Positions 53,423 to 62,774 of a DNA stretch of 64,000 bases are shown here, one piece after another (the stretch's first letter is position 1; each line of letters opens with the position of its first letter). The stretch is from Histomonas meleagridis. Lineage: Eukaryota > Parabasalia > Tritrichomonadida > Dientamoebidae. The position numbers and the translations under genes were made by a program. The notes beneath the pieces are model-generated. The model did no database searches. It saw nothing but the letters and a program-made list of their open reading frames with translations, and was not told where the DNA came from. The DNA lies in NCBI GenBank assembly GCA_020186115.1, contig WSYJ01000027.1, positions 1 to 64,000 on the forward strand, in the 5' to 3' direction.

Positions 53423-56314
53423 ATGGGTGATTTGGTTCATGGCTTCAGACTAAATGAAACACGAGAGATACCTCAATACCATGGAACAGGATATTTATAC
53501 ATTCATGAAAAACATAATTGTCCATTTTTTACAATTAAAACTGATGATTCAAATAATACATTTTCAATAACATTTCGCACAACATGCAATGATGACAGTG
53601 GATCCACTCATGTTTTAGAACACATGGTACTTCATGGTAGTAAAAAATACCCAATCACAGATGTTTTTGGGGAACTTGATAAAAGATCAGTTTCAACATA
53701 CATGAATGCATTAACAGGACTTGACTCTACCTGTTATATATTTGCATCTCAAAACGAAAAAGATTTTCACAATATAATGGATGTTTATTTGGATGCTGTA
53801 TTTTATCCAAATTTGAATGAAGATAACTTTTTAACAGAATGCCATCGCTTAGAACCAACAAGTGATAGTGAAGATGCTTCTTTAAAACATTCAGGTGTAG
53901 TTTATAGTGAAATGTGTGGATGCTTAACTCAACCAACAGAATACTTTACCGAAAAACACAGAGCTGCATTGCTGCCTGATACACCTTATAAACATGTTTT
54001 TGGTGGTGATCCTTTTGCCATTCCAAATCTTACATTAGATGAACTTAAAAGACAGCATAAGAAGTATTACTCACCTTCAAATTGTTATATTTTCCATTAT
54101 GGCAACTTTGATATTCTTCCTATCATGGAAAGAGTTAATAGTTTTCTCGAGCCGATTGATATTTCTCCGCCACTTTCATTTACCGAATTTAGCTACATTC
54201 AAAAACCTTTTGATGAACCACGTAAAATCACTGTAAGTGGACCTAGTGATGCAATGCTTAACATTAACGAACAATATCGCGCAGCAATTTCTTGGCATAT
54301 TGGAACAGTTGACGATTTGGATTTACTTGAAGATTTCAGGTTTATTGTTACACTTCTCTCTGAGTCTGTTGCATCGCCACTTTACCAAAAACTTATCCAA
54401 ACTCAAATCGGAGCATCACTCGACGGTTGTGATGTAGACAATTCAACTCCAAATCTCACTTTTTCAATTGTACTTGATCACATCGAGAAAGGAAATGTTG
54501 AAGAATTCTTTTCTATTGTTACTAATGTTCTTAAGCAATATTCGGAAATAGGTTTTGAACAACGTGAAATTGATTCAACACTTCATAGTGATGAACTGCG
54601 ATTTCGTTCTATTACTAGTTTACAAGGCTGTAGAATCAATTCACGTTTATCAGATGATTGGATACATGGAATTAATCCATTTGATTCCATTGATCAAATT
54701 GCTATCTTTGAACGTTTGAAACAACGACTTCAAAGTGATCCACAGTACATTCAAAAACAAATCAAACGATATTTAATAGATAACAAATCCATTTTATATT
54801 TTGTTGTAGAGCCAAAAGAAGATTTTATTGACAGCATGAACAAGCAATTAAATTCATCCATCAATACGAACATTACTAAAGAAGAAAAACAAAAAATAAT
54901 TCAAATTGATAAACATGTTAAATCACTTGTAACTAAAGAAAAGCCATTACACTTATTGCCATGTATTAAATTGAGTGATTGCAGTCCAATACATCCGACA
55001 TTAAATTATTATACAGTTAACAATGATATAATGTGTTATCCAACATTTTGTAATGGATTGATTCATGTAAACATTAAAGCAATATTGCCATTAACCAATG
55101 AATCATTATTTGATATCCCATTTCTTTCAACAGCATTTGGAAGTGTTGGATGCAATGGAATGGATGATAAAGAATTTGCAATCGTTGAAAACTTATACAC
55201 ATCCGGAATCATTATCACACCGAAAGTTATATCGAATGTAAATAATCAAGATCAAATTGAATGTTGCATTACATTTAAGACATCATTTTTACCACAAAAT
55301 TCGGATAAAGCATTAACATTAATTAAGGATTTAATTACAAAACCATATTTAGATAACGAAGAACATGTTAATGGATTAGTTAATGCACAATTTCAATCAT
55401 TTGCTGATGAAATATCAGAAGGCGGTGACTATGCATTTTATAAAGCTTCATCGAAATTAAACCGAATCGGTGTAATCGAAGAATGTTGGAATGGGTTAAC
55501 ATCATTCGAAAGATTAAAATCAATTAAAGATGAAATAGTTCCAACAATCAAGAAAGTTTATTCCGACGTATTCTTAAAGTCACATTTCAAGTGTTTAATT
55601 ACATCCGAAAAAGAAAACATTGAATTAATAATACCGGAAGTTACTTCTATACTTAAAGAACTTAATGTAAATACTGATAATGAATCTATAAATAATTATA
55701 ATTTAATTGATTCATTATTACAAAAGAATAACGAAGAAGATAAAAAAGACGTGTTTTTGGAAATCGATACATTAGTTAACTTCTGTGTCTCTGTAATTAG
55801 ATCATTTGAATACAAAACAAATTTATCTTGCGCTGCTTCATTATTAGCAAACATTTTACAAAATGAATTGTTACATGTTGCGGTACGTGAGAAAATCGGT
55901 GCTTATGGCTGTTGGGTAACTAACGAAGCTACACGCGCAATATTTAGAATCGAAAGTTATCGCGATACTCATTCTACTGCAGTGTTGAATGCATTTAGAG
56001 CTGCGATGAGACAAGTAGAGAATGGTGAAATCACAGATGAAATGGTAGAAAGAGCAAAAACTAAAGTGTTGGCAACATTTGACTATCCACTTCCGCCACA
56101 AGCAAAACTAACACAAATATTTAATGGTTCAACAAATGAAATATTACAAAATAGAAAAAAGAAATTCTTCGAAGTTAAAAAAGAAGAAATTGTTGAAGTG
56201 GCAAAAAAATTAAATGAGAAAAAATGGGTATCTGTCGTGATAGGTAACAGAAATGTATCAGAAATGCCAAAGGATTTCAAATTATGCGTCTTAAGTAAAG
56301 AAGACGAAAACTGA
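53423..56314 (+). CDS. M16C zinc metalloprotease (presequence-protease/PreP-like), intact
   Basis: ATG 53423 is chosen over an in-frame GTG at 53402; product 963 residues, matching the ~1000-residue PreP/Cym1/falcilysin group. The inverted zinc motif HVLEH (His63, Glu66, His67 in GSTHVLEHMVLHGS) and the distal ligand Glu163 in VVYSEMCG are 97 residues apart from Glu66, the spacing seen in PreP. The C-terminal half carries the substrate-binding Arg/Tyr pair in VREKIGAYG, six residues apart as in PreP. Thus both halves of the clamshell look active. It degrades short peptides, in other organisms targeting peptides in mitochondria. No obvious hydrogenosomal presequence is seen, so location is uncertain. 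The stop is followed by AATTAAAATGAATAAA. Confidence 0.93.
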   Translation: MGDLVHGFRLNETREIPQYHGTGYLYIHEKHNCPFFTIKTDDSNNTFSITFRTTCNDDSGSTHVLEHMVLHGSKKYPITDVFGELDKRSVSTYMNALTGLDSTCYIFASQNEKDFHNIMDVYLDAVFYPNLNEDNFLTECHRLEPTSDSEDASLKHSGVVYSEMCGCLTQPTEYFTEKHRAALLPDTPYKHVFGGDPFAIPNLTLDELKRQHKKYYSPSNCYIFHYGNFDILPIMERVNSFLEPIDISPPLSFTEFSYIQKPFDEPRKITVSGPSDAMLNINEQYRAAISWHIGTVDDLDLLEDFRFIVTLLSESVASPLYQKLIQTQIGASLDGCDVDNSTPNLTFSIVLDHIEKGNVEEFFSIVTNVLKQYSEIGFEQREIDSTLHSDELRFRSITSLQGCRINSRLSDDWIHGINPFDSIDQIAIFERLKQRLQSDPQYIQKQIKRYLIDNKSILYFVVEPKEDFIDSMNKQLNSSINTNITKEEKQKIIQIDKHVKSLVTKEKPLHLLPCIKLSDCSPIHPTLNYYTVNNDIMCYPTFCNGLIHVNIKAILPLTNESLFDIPFLSTAFGSVGCNGMDDKEFAIVENLYTSGIIITPKVISNVNNQDQIECCITFKTSFLPQNSDKALTLIKDLITKPYLDNEEHVNGLVNAQFQSFADEISEGGDYAFYKASSKLNRIGVIEECWNGLTSFERLKSIKDEIVPTIKKVYSDVFLKSHFKCLITSEKENIELIIPEVTSILKELNVNTDNESINNYNLIDSLLQKNNEEDKKDVFLEIDTLVNFCVSVIRSFEYKTNLSCAASLLANILQNELLHVAVREKIGAYGCWVTNEATRAIFRIESYRDTHSTAVLNAFRAAMRQVENGEITDEMVERAKTKVLATFDYPLPPQAKLTQIFNGSTNEILQNRKKKFFEVKKEEIVEVAKKLNEKKWVSVVIGNRNVSEMPKDFKLCVLSKEDEN

Positions 56315-56472
56315 AATTAAAATGAATAAAAATATTCTCTTTAATAACGCGATAACTGAAAATGTATTCACTCAAGTTTTAATTTTATACAATTTGAATA
56401 ATAGGAAATTTGAATGGAAAAAAAGTAATTCTTGTACGGTCACTTTTTGAATAATATTAGGGTGTCCGGTTA
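56315..56472. other. Short intergenic
   Basis: AT-rich 3' flank of the protease gene up to the TA that precedes the outer transposon. Confidence 0.5.
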
Positions 56473-56609
56473 GGATGCAAAACGCCCTCCATTTCGCGGT
56501 TTTTGAACGATAGGAAATTTGAAAGGAAAAAAAATGGCAATAAAAATATTCGACTTTTGATAAGGAGATCAAAGTCATTTCAAAAAGTGAATAATGAAGA
56601 AATATCTTA

Positions 56610-56645
56610 TCGGTGGGGGAGGGGGCGGGGGGGGGGTGGTGGGGT
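56610..56645 (+). other. G-rich run, potential G-quadruplex
   Basis: CGGTGGGGGAGGGGGCGGGG followed by GGGGGGTGGTGGGG: 30 or more G in 36 bases, with at least four runs of four or more G. It is the only such tract in a window that is otherwise very AT-rich, and lies just inside the left end of the outer transposon. Confidence 0.9.
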
Positions 56646-56684
56646 CTGATACACTGCGAAATTATTTTTCAAATAAAAATATTT

Positions 56685-56823
56685 TAAATTATGATTAGTT
56701 TATTAAAAAATTTCACCAATTATTGCTTTCCAGCACTTTTCAAATATATTTCCTATATTTTATCGGAAGCACCATTCATGGATATATGATTCGAGATAAT
56801 TTCTATCTCTAAATCCATTTTTT
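56685..56823 (-). pseudogene. C-terminal part of the split IS1595-like transposase
   Basis: Minus-strand frame directly beyond the nested element: GFRDRNYLESYIHEW, CF, R, an in-frame TAA, NIGNIFEKCWKAIIGEIF, stop at about 56700. It continues the frame that ends at 60762, across the insertion, when one copy of the CCATTTTTT duplication is counted once. The block resembles the C-terminal end of ISXO2-domain transposases. Confidence 0.7.
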
Positions 56824-57072
56824 GGGAGTGTGCCAACTGTTCCTCTTTTGTTCTCTTTTTTTGGCGGTTATTCCCACAATTTCACACTTTTTGATTGTGA
56901 TGTACTGACAACCGCTCAAAAAACAATTTTTTTAAAATTCCAAAAAATCCAAAAATTAAAAGTTAAAAATTTATAATTTTTATACCAAACTATAATAAAT
57001 TATGCAAGAAAAGACGTAAATGCACTATTAATTTCATATAATTATTAATTTTGATGTTATTATTGAGCATCA

Positions 57073-57671
57073 TAAAAAATTAATATATATTATAAATAAT
57101 TAATATATATCATAATTATATAATATATATCATGAATAATTAATATATATCATGAATAATTAATATATATCATAATTATATAATATATATCATGAATAAT
57201 TAATATATATCATCATAAATAATTAATATATATTATAATTATATAATATATATCATAAATAATTAATATATCATCATAAATAATTAATATATCATCATAA
57301 ATAATTAATATATCATCATAAATGATTAATATATATCATGAATAATTAATATATATCATGAATAATTAATATATATCATAATTATATAATATATATCATG
57401 AATAATTAATATATATCATAAATAATTAATATATATCATAATTATATAATATATATCATGAATAATTAATATATATCATAAATAATTAATATATATCATA
57501 AATAATTAATATATATTATAAATAATTAATATATATTATAAATAATTAATATATATTATAAATAATTAATATATATCATAAATAATTAATATATATTATA
57601 AATAATCAATATATATTATAAATAATTAATATATATAATGAATAATTAATATATATCATGAATAATTGATA
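57073..57671. repeat. AT minisatellite (AATAATTAATATATATCAT)n, left block
   Basis: Units AATAATTAATATATATCATA/G and AATTATATAATATATATCAT in tandem. The units are close to self-complementary, so the block can form hairpins. Confidence 0.95.
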
Positions 57672-57673
57672 TA

Positions 57674-58970
57674 GGGTGTCCAACCCCAAGTGTAGCATCT
57701 CCATATGTGAGCATATTTAATTATTAATAAATATATATAAATAATATATGAATATAACATTTTATTTTTTATAAATATGAAGTTTCATAAAAAATTAGAT
57801 ATAATGAGGTATTTGAACTTTTTTGATATAATATTGGATAAAAATATACGTTTAAAATTATCAAAAAGTTCAAAATGGAATCCGATCAGAAATCAATTGC
57901 GATTTTCTTACACTTACAAGGGAAAAATAAAAAATCAATATATACAGAAATGAAATTGACTCTTCAAGATCAATGTATTTCATATTCAACAATTACAAAA
58001 TATATTAGAAATTGCAAAACATCAAAAACCGTTAACAAGGAAACTCCAAATGCACATTTCGATGAACACAAAATCATTAATGAAAAAATTTTGTATGTAC
58101 TTGATGAAGAGCCATTTGCATCTGTTCGTTATATAGCTAACACTACGGGGATTCCAAAAAGTACGGTATATTATCATTTAACAAATATGCTTTTTTATGT
58201 AAGCATGCATTTAAAGTGGGTTCCCCACAGTCTCTCAGAAAAACAAAAAATTCAAAGGGTAACAATTTCAAATACACTTATTAAGATTCTGAATTCAGCC
58301 AAACATAACAATAATATATATTTCGTTACAGGAGACGAATCTTGGTTTGAATATTCATATTATCCTTCTCAACAATGGATACCCATCGGAAGTCAGCCTC
58401 AAACACGTCCAAATAAGGTTTTAACAGATAAAAAAAGTATGCTGACGGCTTTTTGAAATCCAAGCGGAATAAAGGTTATTAACTTTCTTCCAAAAGGCGA
58501 AACATTTAAGACAGAGTATTATGCAAATAATATTATTAAGGAACTTTCAAAATTAAATGGGGATATTTAGATAATGAAGGAAGAAGATTAACCGTCCATG
58601 CCGATAATGCACGTCCTCACATATCGAAGCACACATCTAATATAATGAATATTAAAGGTTATAAAAAAGCACCTCATCCTCCTTATTCACCAGATATAGC
58701 ACCATCAGACTTCTTCCTATTTGGCTATATCAAAAATAAAATGGAAGGTCAATCATACGAATCAAGAAAGGAGGTAAAAAAATGTATAACTGATATTTTA
58801 CAACAAATACCAACCGATATGTTAAAACGGGTTTTTGAAGAATGGGAAAGGAGATTGGAACAAGTAATACATACCAAAGGAGAGTATATCAAGTAAACAT
58901 TCTAATCATTATTTTAGTTCATTTAAATTTTATTTGTATAATGAGATGCTACACTTGGTGTTGGACACCC
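57674..58970 (+). mobile_element. Mariner element (1297 bp)
   Basis: Inverted ends GGGTGTCCAACCCCAAGTGT (left) and reverse complement GGGTGTCCAACACCAAGTGT (right) continue to TAGCATCTC, ~29 bases. They are flanked by TA (57672-57673, 58971-58972). Size and ends match the mariner elements known from Trichomonas (Tvmar-type). It sits inside the AT minisatellite, whose many TA steps are natural targets. Confidence 0.9.
57875..58896 (+). pseudogene. Mariner transposase, one stop and one frameshift
   Basis: ATG 57875 (MESDQKSIAIFLHLQGKNKK). Two HTH units, then WVPHSLSEKQK (mariner linker motif), GDESWFEYS (first Asp), VHADNARPHISKH (second Asp) and YSPDIAPSDFFLFGYIKNKM (third Asp region): the D,D34D mariner signature. 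A TGA at 58456-58458 replaces the usual Trp in 'AFWNP', and a frameshift lies near 58570. All three catalytic residues remain. About 340 residues originally. Confidence 0.9.
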
Positions 58971-58972
58971 TA

Positions 58973-60050
58973 TAGATATAATGAATAATTAATATATATC
59001 ATAAATAATTAATATATATATCAGTAATAATTAATATATATCATAATTATATAATATATATAATGAATAATTAATATATATCATGAATAATTAATATATA
59101 TATCAGTAATAATTAATATATATCATAAATAATTAATATATATATCATAAACATATAATATATATTATAAATAATTAATATATATCATAAATAATTAATA
59201 TATATATCAGTAATAATTAATATATATTATAAATAATTAATATATATCATAAATAATTAATATATATCATAAATAATTAATATATATATCAGTAATAATT
59301 AATATATATCATAAATAATTAATATATATCATAAATAATTAATATATATCATAAATAATTAATATATATCATAATTATATAATATATATATCAGTAATAA
59401 TTAATATATATCATAATTATATAATATATATCATAATTATATAATATATATCATAAATAATTAATATATATCATAATTATATAATATATATATCAGTAAT
59501 AATTAATATATATCATAATTATATAATATATATCATAATTATATAATATATATCATAAATAATTAATATATATCATAATTATATAATATATATATCAGTA
59601 ATAATTAATATATATCATAATTATATAATATATATCATAAATAATTAATATATATCATAATTATATAATATATATCATAATTATATAATATATATCATAA
59701 ATAATTAATATATATCATAAATAATTAATATATATATCAGTAATAATTAATATATATCAGTAATAATTAATATATATCATAAATAATTAATATATATCAT
59801 AATTATATAATATATATCATAAATAATTAATATATATCATAAATAATTAATATATATCATAATTATATAATATATATCATAAATATATAATATATATTAT
59901 GAATAATTAATATATATCATAAATAATTAATATATATATCAGTAATAATTAATATATATCATAATTATATAATATATATCATGAATAATTAATATATCTC
60001 ATGTATAATTAATATATCTCATGAATAATTAATATACATAATGAATAATT
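58973..60050. repeat. AT minisatellite, right block
   Basis: Same unit family as the left block plus an ATATATATCAGTAATAATTA variant that forms higher-order repeats and is absent from the left block. The mariner therefore split one array that has since evolved differently on its two sides. Confidence 0.95.
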
Positions 60051-60761
60051 AATTCATAATACTCATGAGTCGTGAACACATATCGAAATTAATCACAATT
60101 ATTATCTCTTCATATAGTTTAAAAAGATTATATGGTTTTGAAATAATAGTGGATAATTAAAAAATAACATTTGAAGCGAGCTCGATCGATCAAAACAAGC
60201 ATTTCAATTATGATCAATCTAGCTAAATGATATAAATAATACAATCTACATATTTTGACAAATATTTGTATTTGAATGCATACTTGGTCAACTATTTCCA
60301 TGTAAACGTTTTCTAATTGAAATTACAATGATGCCACTTTTGAAATATTTTACATCATACAAAAAGTCGAAACATGAAAAAAATCAAAAATAAGTCAGTA
60401 TATTTATCAACATAGAATCAATTTTTTTTTAATAAAATTTAAAGTTTATATGTTTTAATAGATGGGGAATTTAATCATATATATAAATTTTAAAAATAGA
60501 AATAAAATTTTTAATGCTCAATAATTACATCAAAATTAATAATTATATGAAATTAATAGTGCATTTACGTCTTTTCTTGCATAATTTATTATAGTTTGGT
60601 ATAAAAATTATAAATTTTTAACTTTTAATTTTTGGATTTTTTGGAATTTTAAAAAAATTGTTTTTTGAGCGGTTGTCAGTACATCACAATCAAAAAGTGT
60701 GAAATTGTGGGAATAACCGCCAAAAAAAGAGAACAAAAGAGGAACAGTTGGCACACTTTCC

Positions 60762-61544
60762 ATTTTTTATGAGATATCCTTTTATTAGATTCAATGTACC
60801 TTCTATTTTTTGAGTATTTGCCTCAGTAATCAGATCTACAAAATTTTCTGAGTGATTTACTGTTTTGTGTACATAATATAAATCACTAAGAGTATTATAT
60901 GCCTACCATTCATCAGACCAAATTTCTGAATTAGGTCTAACTGTTGAATAAATAATTGGAATGAGAACTTTTTTCGATCTATTTTCGCAAATCTCAGCGA
61001 CAACTTTCATTGTTTTACTGTCTATTTCGCCAAAAACCCAAATTTTTTTTTCCAATGCACTTCCTTTGTTGTATTAAGCACCGAAAAAATGATTTTCATC
61101 AATTTCGACTATTCCATCACCAAGTTAATTTTGAGCTATATCTTTTCGATATTCTTTTTCTGCAATAAATCGAAAAGTTTGAAACCATGTTATTACTACT
61201 GATCGTTCACATACACCTGTAATTTTAGATGTAGCTCTTATATCAAAACATTCTACCCAACATGCTAAAATGTGAACAGATCCCCTTAATGAAAATTTTG
61301 ATTGTGATGCCCATGAATCTAATCTGATTGATTTTGAATTTCTGCATTTACTTGAGCAGCATCTATATGCAGCACCATCAGGGTAACTTGGTGAAATATA
61401 AACTATCATTAACGATTGACATTTCGGACATATTTGAATTTGGTGGATATCAATAATGATTCCCTGCTCAGAGGCCAATTTGATGAAGCTTTTGTCATTT
61501 AATTTTAACACTTTCTTAATGGTTTCGAATTGCAATTGCATCAT
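60762..61544 (-). pseudogene. IS1595/Merlin-like transposase relic, copy 2 (N-terminal and core part)
   Basis: ATG 61544 (MMQLQFETIKKVLKLNDKSF). A zinc knot (ICPKCQSLM...CCSSKCRNSKSI), an HTH (ATSKITGVCERSVV), then VEIDENHFFGA, ALEKKIWVFGEIDSKTMK, SEIWSDEW and NHSENFVDLITEANTQKIEG: D, D and the third block of the ISXO2 core. In the last, Asn-Thr-Gln occupies the stretch before the usual Glu. In-frame stops at 61125 and near 61070 and 60905. It is interrupted at 60762 by the nested element and resumes at 56823. A diverged relative of copy 1 at 37897-38780. Confidence 0.75.
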
Positions 61545-61875
61545 AAAAAAATGATCGACTTTTTAACTACTTTACAAACAAAAAATACAAACAAATTTTT
61601 ATCGATGACCGTTATAATAAATCGCATATATTTTATTTTATAACTTGAATATTATCGTTATGTCAAAAATTTTGTATGTCAAAATATATATCAAATGCGA
61701 GCACCGAAGGTGCGAGCAGTTTCGATCGTTATCCATTTAAAAACTTCGTTTTTTAATGGATAACGATCGAAACCGGCCGTCAGGATGGTGGATGGGGTGC
61801 TCTAATGTGGCATTTCTATTTTTTTCCGAATTTCTTATCGTTCAAAAACCGCAAAATGAAGGGCGTTTTGCATTA

Positions 61876-62214
61876 GAGCCGCAGACTTAAAATAATTTAA
61901 ATGAATATTATTGAATTCTTTTATTTGTCGAAAAAAAAATATATTTATTTGATCTTCATCTGAGGAATATGATTCGGATTCACTTTCACCAACTTCTTCT
62001 TTAATTTCATGATCTATTTCAGTTTTGTTATCATCTTTCGAAGGAATTTGTATAAACTTTCCCTTATAATTTTTAAACATTTTAATCAAATTTTCTATAT
62101 CTCTTATATAATGCTTTTCATTTTTAGATAATTTTTTACAATCAAGAATTTGCTGATATATCATTGGAATTTCAAGATTGAAATCAATTTTCGGTTGAAC
62201 ATCATCTTGACCCA
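61876..62214 (-). pseudogene. Unknown acidic protein fragment
   Basis: Minus-strand frame IPMIYQQILDCKKLSKNEKH, YIRDIENLIKMFKNYKGKFI, then an acidic run (EEVGESESESYSSDEDQI) and EFNNIHLNYF up to the outer transposon. It begins at the outer end of terminal repeat D, so both ends are borrowed: start codons lie in the ACACAC run. It is probably a gene fragment trapped between two insertions. Family unknown. Confidence 0.35.
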
Positions 62215-62690
62215 TACACACACACAGAACATCTACAGGCCCCCCTTACGGCTTCCCCTCAGGGACCTTCGATGTTATCGTTATAAGATATCCGTTAAAT
62301 AGGATACATTTAATAGAGAATTAATACTTTACAAATGGTATATCTATACAAAAGAGTGTAATGTTAACAAATATTAATTTTATTAAAAATATCGTTTAAT
62401 AGGCTCCGTAGAGGCCGTTAATAAACTGTTTATTGTTAAATAATATCTATTAACACATGTAATGTGTAATGTAATGTTATGTAAAAATAAACTGCTATAG
62501 AAAATGAATTTATAATGGAGTTCATAATGTATTACTTGTATTACAACGAAACATCATAATAAAGGATAAATATGATAAAGAAGTAAATATGATATATAAG
62601 TAATCATAATGAAGAAGTAGACATAATAAAGCAATCATTATAAAAAGTAGTCATAATAAAGAAGTCATTATAAAGGAGTAATCAATAAAA
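62215..62690 (-). repeat. Maverick-type terminal inverted repeat, copy D, with subterminal tract
   Basis: Outer end ACACACACACACAGAACATC at 62215. The repeat matches B and C1 to about 62560, then the subterminal ATAATAAAG/AAGTA tract to about 62690. The interior lies to the right and starts with the helicase gene. Confidence 0.85.
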
Positions 62691-62774
62691 GGTTCTCTTG
62701 ATGGAACTTTATATAGAACTTTATAACGTTTTTTGTAATAACTTTTTGAAAATTATTTTTTGTATTTTTACTAA

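Larger units (their letters stand above)
56824..60761. mobile_element. Nested long-TIR non-autonomous element with CCATTTTTT target duplication
   Basis: Ends are ~245-base inverted repeats (56824-57072 and 60511-60761; AGTGTGCCAACTGTTCCTC and so on, nearly perfect). CCATTTTTT stands on both sides (56815-56823, 60760-60768), a 7-9-bp target duplication depending on where the end is placed. Long TIRs with a 9-bp duplication fit a MULE-like element. No transposase of its own is visible; the interior is minisatellite plus a mariner element. Confidence 0.8.
56473..61873 (-). mobile_element. Outer IS1595/Merlin-like transposon, interrupted
   Basis: Terminal inverted repeats of ~65 bases (GGATGCAAAACGCCCTCC..GTTTTTGAACGATAGGAAAT left; matching reverse complement at 61810-61873) are flanked by TA on both sides. 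Inside is one IS1595-like transposase gene on the minus strand, split by a 3.9-kb nested element. Without the insert it would be about 1.5 kb. Confidence 0.7.
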
